Shown: positions 6,858 to 10,480 of the stretch, one piece after another
Position numbering within the stretch: the first letter of the stretch is position 1
Layout of the letters: each line of letters starts with the position of its first letter
Assembly: GCA_024688095.1 (NCBI GenBank)
Contig: JAILEJ010000314.1
Span: forward strand, 1 to 10,480
Source of the DNA: Butyrivibrio sp.
GTDB lineage: Bacteria; Bacillota; Clostridia; Lachnospirales; Lachnospiraceae
DNA: 10,480 nt
Direction: 5' to 3'
Translations under genes and position numbers: made by a program
The notes under the pieces: model-generated
The model's input: only the letters and a program-made list of their open reading frames with translations
Told to the model about the DNA's origin: nothing
The model's database searches: none

Positions 6858-9257
6858 ATGGATAAATATCTAAATAAAGAACTCACTGCATCTGTACGTG
6901 CAGAGGATTTATTAAGTAAACTTAGTCTGGAAGAGAAAATGGCCCAAGTAGTCTGTGTATTTGCCGGACCGGCTGATACTCTTGAGGAAGCTGTTCAAAG
7001 TGGGATGGGACAGGTCAGTACCCTCGGTTTCACAAAATGCAAAAGCATGGAGGAAGCTGCTACATGGCAGAGGCAACTTCAGACTATGATCATGGAAAAG
7101 AGTAAACATCATATACCGGCAATTTTTCATATGGAGGGTATTTGTGGAGCTTATGTTCAGGATTCGACGGCATTTCCTTCAGGAGTAAATCGTGGTGCTA
7201 CATTTGATCCGGATCTTGAAGAACTGATCGGGGAAGTTGTCTCAAGGCAAGAGGCAGCATATGGTATTACACAGGTACTTGCTCCGGTCTTAGATGTCGC
7301 AAGAGATCCACGAATGGGAAGACAGTCAGAGCCTTATGGTGAAGATCCTACCCTTGCTGGCATAATGGGGGCTGCTTTTACCAGGGGAATTCAGAATACG
7401 GAAACAGCAGGAAGGCATCCTGAGGCTGTTGCAAAGCACTTTTTGGGGTTTCACAGTTCCCAGGGAGGAATTCACAGTGCAGCTGTTGATTCCGGTGAAC
7501 GTCAGATACAAGAGGTATATGCAAAGCCATTTCAGGCAGCGATTAAAAATTCACATTTAAGAGGGATCATGCCGTGCTATTGCAATGTGGCGGGACTACC
7601 GGTGCATGCTTCAAAGCAGTATCTTACAAAGCTTCTTCGCGATGAAATGGGCTTTGATGGTGTGGTGGTTTCTGATTATGGGGCTACAGGAATGGTATTT
7701 GGCGTCCAGCATGTTGGTGAGAGCATGGCTGAAGCCGGTTTTATGTGCATGGAAGCAGGTATGGATACAGAGCTTCCAATTACAATTTGTTATGGTGCTG
7801 ATCTAAAAGCCAAATTTGAATCCGGAGAGGCGGATATTGCAGTTCTTGATCAGGCAGTGCTCAGAATATTGGTGGCAAAGTTCAGAATGGGGCTTTTCGA
7901 AAATCCATTCTCGCTTATGGGAGATGAACTTGAAAATACAGTTCATCATGCTGAAGATGATGAGATTTCCATGAGAGCTGCGCAGGAATCTCTTACTTTA
8001 TTAAAGAATGATGGAATCCTTCCTTTGACAGGAAAGGAAAAAACAATAGCAATCATTGGACCACATGGAGCTAATGCCAGATATTACTTTGGCGGTTATA
8101 CACATCTTTCCATGGTGGAATCACAATTTGCGGCGGGCAATTCAATGGCAGGGGTTGGAGTTGGCGGAGACAGCACATCTCTAGACATGGACAGAGTGCC
8201 CAGTACAAATGTCCAGGTTGATGAAACAGATACTTTTGATAGTATCCTGAGGACATTGGAACCGGATTGTAAGAATCTGGTAGAGGAGATGAAGACACTT
8301 CTTCCTGAAACGAAAATTTGTTATGCATGGGGATACCAGAAAGCGGGTAACGACGACAGCGGATTTTCAGAGGCACTTAAGCTTATTGAAAATGCGGATG
8401 TGGCAATTCTTACACTTGGTGGAAAAAACGGTTCTGGTTCAATAGCTACAATGGGTGAGGGAGTTGACGCGACGAATATCAATTTACCGGCTTGCCAGGA
8501 TGCGTTTATTCTGGAGGCTTCCAAATTAGGGAAGCCACTGATAGGTGTTCATTTTGATGGAAGGCCAATCTCAAGTGACGTAGCTGACAAGTATCTCAAC
8601 GCAATTATCGAAGCATGGACACCGGCGACATTTGCGGCAAAAGCTGTTACCAATGTTCTGACCGGAAAGTATAATCCGACAGGAAAGCTACCGCTTACGG
8701 TTGCGAGAAATGCAGGACAATTACCTATTTATTACAACCACTTAAATGGTTCTGCCTGGCATCAGGGAATGAGTGTTGGATTTACTGATTATGTTGATGC
8801 GCCTCATACCCCAAGATACTGTTTTGGACATGGACTTAGTTATACCAGTTTTAATTATTCTGATTTTGATATCAATCAAAAAGAAGTTTCACCGAATCAG
8901 GAATTGGAGATTTCCTGTGTGATAAAAAACGAGGGAATGTGTGATGGAACTGAAGTTGTGCAGTTGTACCTTCAGGATGTTCAAGCTTCTGTGACCAGAC
9001 CGGTTAAGGAACTGCAAGGGTTTGCCCGGGTAGCGTTGAAGCCACAGGAGAGCAGGAAAGTTGTATTTACATTGCATCCCAGTCAACTTGCTTTTTTGGA
9101 CAGTCAGATGAAGTGGAAGATAGAAAAAGGTCAGGTACATGTGCAGATCGGTTCATCCTCAGAAGATATAAGACTCGAAGGTGACTTTATTATTTCGGAT
9201 AGCCGCTTTATTGCGGGGAAAGATCGCTGGCTAAATGGAAAGGGGAAAGTACTATGA
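6858..9257 (+). CDS. GH3 beta-glycosidase (beta-glucosidase/xylosidase-like)
   Basis: This 799-residue retaining glycosidase has the three-domain GH3 plan. An N-terminal barrel (about 15-350) contains RDPRMGRQSEPYGEDP (149-164), KH at 193-194 and VVVSDYGAT with nucleophile Asp273. An alpha/beta sandwich (about 370-640) contains GEGVDATNINLPACQ, where Glu534 is the likely acid/base. A fibronectin III-like C-terminal domain (about 665-790) is introduced by RYCFGHGLSYTSF and includes GTEVVQLYLQD and RPVKELQGF. No export signal is present, so it should act on imported oligosaccharides. The substrate is not resolvable: beta-glucoside, beta-xyloside, beta-galactoside or alpha-L-arabinofuranoside activities all occur in GH3. 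The usual Trp after RDPR is Met153. The start ATG 6858 has AAAGG about ten bases upstream. The gene lies 37 bp after the GH43 stop and overlaps the next start by 4 bp (ATGA), so both are in one operon. Confidence 0.93.
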   Translation: MDKYLNKELTASVRAEDLLSKLSLEEKMAQVVCVFAGPADTLEEAVQSGMGQVSTLGFTKCKSMEEAATWQRQLQTMIMEKSKHHIPAIFHMEGICGAYVQDSTAFPSGVNRGATFDPDLEELIGEVVSRQEAAYGITQVLAPVLDVARDPRMGRQSEPYGEDPTLAGIMGAAFTRGIQNTETAGRHPEAVAKHFLGFHSSQGGIHSAAVDSGERQIQEVYAKPFQAAIKNSHLRGIMPCYCNVAGLPVHASKQYLTKLLRDEMGFDGVVVSDYGATGMVFGVQHVGESMAEAGFMCMEAGMDTELPITICYGADLKAKFESGEADIAVLDQAVLRILVAKFRMGLFENPFSLMGDELENTVHHAEDDEISMRAAQESLTLLKNDGILPLTGKEKTIAIIGPHGANARYYFGGYTHLSMVESQFAAGNSMAGVGVGGDSTSLDMDRVPSTNVQVDETDTFDSILRTLEPDCKNLVEEMKTLLPETKICYAWGYQKAGNDDSGFSEALKLIENADVAILTLGGKNGSGSIATMGEGVDATNINLPACQDAFILEASKLGKPLIGVHFDGRPISSDVADKYLNAIIEAWTPATFAAKAVTNVLTGKYNPTGKLPLTVARNAGQLPIYYNHLNGSAWHQGMSVGFTDYVDAPHTPRYCFGHGLSYTSFNYSDFDINQKEVSPNQELEISCVIKNEGMCDGTEVVQLYLQDVQASVTRPVKELQGFARVALKPQESRKVVFTLHPSQLAFLDSQMKWKIEKGQVHVQIGSSSEDIRLEGDFIISDSRFIAGKDRWLNGKGKVL

Positions 9258-10480
9258 GTAAGTTTTTTTGCAATCCGTTAAATATTCCATATACATATCA
9301 GTTTATTCAAAAGGGTGAAAAGTGTTCCCTTAACAGAGAAGCGGCTGATCCCAGCATGATTGAATTTAAGGGCAGATATTACCTTTTTCCCAGCATGAAT
9401 GGTGGCTTTTACCACAGTGACAATCTTGTAGACTGGACATTTCATAAGTATCCGGAACTTCTACCCAAGTATGACTATGCACCGGATGTCAGACAGATTG
9501 GAGAATGGGTGTACTTCTCTGCTTCAAGAAGAGGGGATGTTTGTGACTTTTATAGAACCAAGGACCCATTAGGGGATGAATATGAAAGAATAGCAGGAAG
9601 TTTTGATTTTTGGGATCCGAACCTGTTCTGTGATGACGATGGCCGAGTATATTTTTATTATGGATGCTCCAATGCGACACCTATCTGGGGAGTCGAATTG
9701 GATCCGATGACAATGCAACCTAAGTCAGATCCTGTTGAATTGATCTGGGGAAAACAAATAGTTCATGGATTTGAGCGCTTAGGGATAAACCATCATTACA
9801 GAAAAGAAGAGAATTATGTTCTGAACATGATGAAGCAGGCCATGTCTGCACAGTTTGGCGTCAACCCGGATGAAGTGGATGAAGAGTTTATTGTTGAACA
9901 TACACCGGAGGATTCAAAGGCAGTAATCCGTGCGGTTATCAGCGACAACCCTTTTATTGAAGGAGCCTGGATGACAAAGCATAATGGTAAATATTATTTA
10001 CAATATGCATGTCCCGGAGCAGAGTTTCATACCTATGGTGATGGTGTGTATGTCGGAGATGGCCCTTTAGGACCTTTTGAACATGCAACGAATAATCCAT
10101 ATTCATATTCTCCGGGAGGGTTCTGCCCCGGGGCAGGACACGGCTCTACTATGGAGGATTTAAACGGTGATTGGTGGCATACAGCTACCATGCGTATATC
10201 TGTAAACCATATGTTTGAACGAAGAATAGGTATGTGGCCTGCAGGATTTGATGATGACGGAGAACTATTCTGTAATCAGCGATATGGAGACTGGCCACAG
10301 GAAATTGGAGAGAAATCTGAGAATCCATGGAAAGAACCTAAGTGGATGCTTTTGTCCTATGGAAAGCCTGTTGAAGCTTCAAGTAATGAAGCGGAGGCTA
10401 TAAACGTTACAGATGAAAATGTACAAAGCTGGTGGAAGGCAAATGCTGATGATAAGGAAGTATTTCTCAAACTTGATTTA
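9254..10480 (+). CDS. Second GH43-fold protein with discoidin-like C-terminal module, cut by window edge
   Basis: The frame opens at ATG 9254, overlapping the GH3 stop by 4 bp, with AGGGGAAAG just upstream as ribosome site, and stays open for 409 codons to the edge. It reads as a five-bladed propeller of the GH43 type: REAADPSMIEFKGRYYLF (Asp32, candidate base), FDFWDPNLFCDDDG (Asp121, candidate pKa modulator) and FIEGAWMTKHNGKYYLQY (Glu236, candidate acid). GGFCPGAGHGSTMED and WWHTATMRIS follow in the last blade. From about residue 375 the sequence (VEASSNEAEAINVTDENVQS, then WW) resembles the start of an F5/8-type C (discoidin) domain, as in longer family-43 proteins from Firmicutes and Bacteroidetes. 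The remainder lies beyond base 10480. It has no signal peptide, so it should act in the cytoplasm with its neighbours. It is clearly different from the GH43 at 5756; its substrate is unknown. Confidence 0.82.
   Translation, partial: MSKFFCNPLNIPYTYQFIQKGEKCSLNREAADPSMIEFKGRYYLFPSMNGGFYHSDNLVDWTFHKYPELLPKYDYAPDVRQIGEWVYFSASRRGDVCDFYRTKDPLGDEYERIAGSFDFWDPNLFCDDDGRVYFYYGCSNATPIWGVELDPMTMQPKSDPVELIWGKQIVHGFERLGINHHYRKEENYVLNMMKQAMSAQFGVNPDEVDEEFIVEHTPEDSKAVIRAVISDNPFIEGAWMTKHNGKYYLQYACPGAEFHTYGDGVYVGDGPLGPFEHATNNPYSYSPGGFCPGAGHGSTMEDLNGDWWHTATMRISVNHMFERRIGMWPAGFDDDGELFCNQRYGDWPQEIGEKSENPWKEPKWMLLSYGKPVEASSNEAEAINVTDENVQSWWKANADDKEVFLKLDL

Noticed and set aside
8071..8376. 101-codon antisense frame inside the GH3 gene
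   Set aside because: It lies opposite a conserved GH3 domain, has no ribosome site or recognisable domain, and an unconvincing composition (Pro, Cys and His rich).

Overview
The window looks like a carbohydrate-utilisation locus from a low-GC, Gram-positive anaerobe, most like the Lachnospiraceae or related gut/rumen Clostridia. The grounds are AT-rich DNA, strong AGGAGG-type ribosome binding sites, an AraC-type regulator next to a cation-coupled sugar symporter, and a set of glycosidases without signal peptides. The taxonomic placement is inference; no rRNA or other marker gene is present.

Layout. Positions 1-921 (minus strand) hold an AraC-family regulator whose last few residues run off the left edge. 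A divergent intergenic region (922-1045) carries an operator-plus-promoter unit pointing right. It drives a short reading frame (1046-1501) that I read as the C-terminal remnant of a sialate O-acetylesterase-type SGNH esterase, followed by a strong intrinsic terminator (1510-1553). A second, closely matching operator-plus-promoter (1584-1642) then drives the main run of genes: a GH78 alpha-L-rhamnosidase (1682-4372), a GPH-family sugar:cation symporter (4393-5754), a GH43-type enzyme resembling exo-beta-1,3-galactanases (5756-6820), a GH3 beta-glycosidase (6858-9257), and a second GH43-fold protein that starts a discoidin-like module and leaves the right edge (9254-10480). Gaps within this run are 20, 1 and 37 bp plus one 4-bp ATGA overlap, with no internal terminator seen, so it is probably one operon.

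How it may work together. None of the enzymes shows an export signal, so the likely scheme is import of a short rhamnose-containing oligosaccharide by the symporter and stepwise dismantling in the cytoplasm: GH78 removes terminal L-rhamnose, the GH43 and GH3 enzymes remove further sugars. The pairing of a rhamnosidase with a galactanase-like GH43 suggests arabinogalactan-type side chains, but a pectic fragment or plant rhamnoside glycoside is also possible.

The most notable points are the pair of matching operator/-10 units in identical spacing, the decapitated esterase that still keeps its promoter and terminator, and the two atypical GH43-fold enzymes. No mobile element, CRISPR array, tRNA or rRNA was seen. 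No gene-free stretch exceeds about 180 bases.
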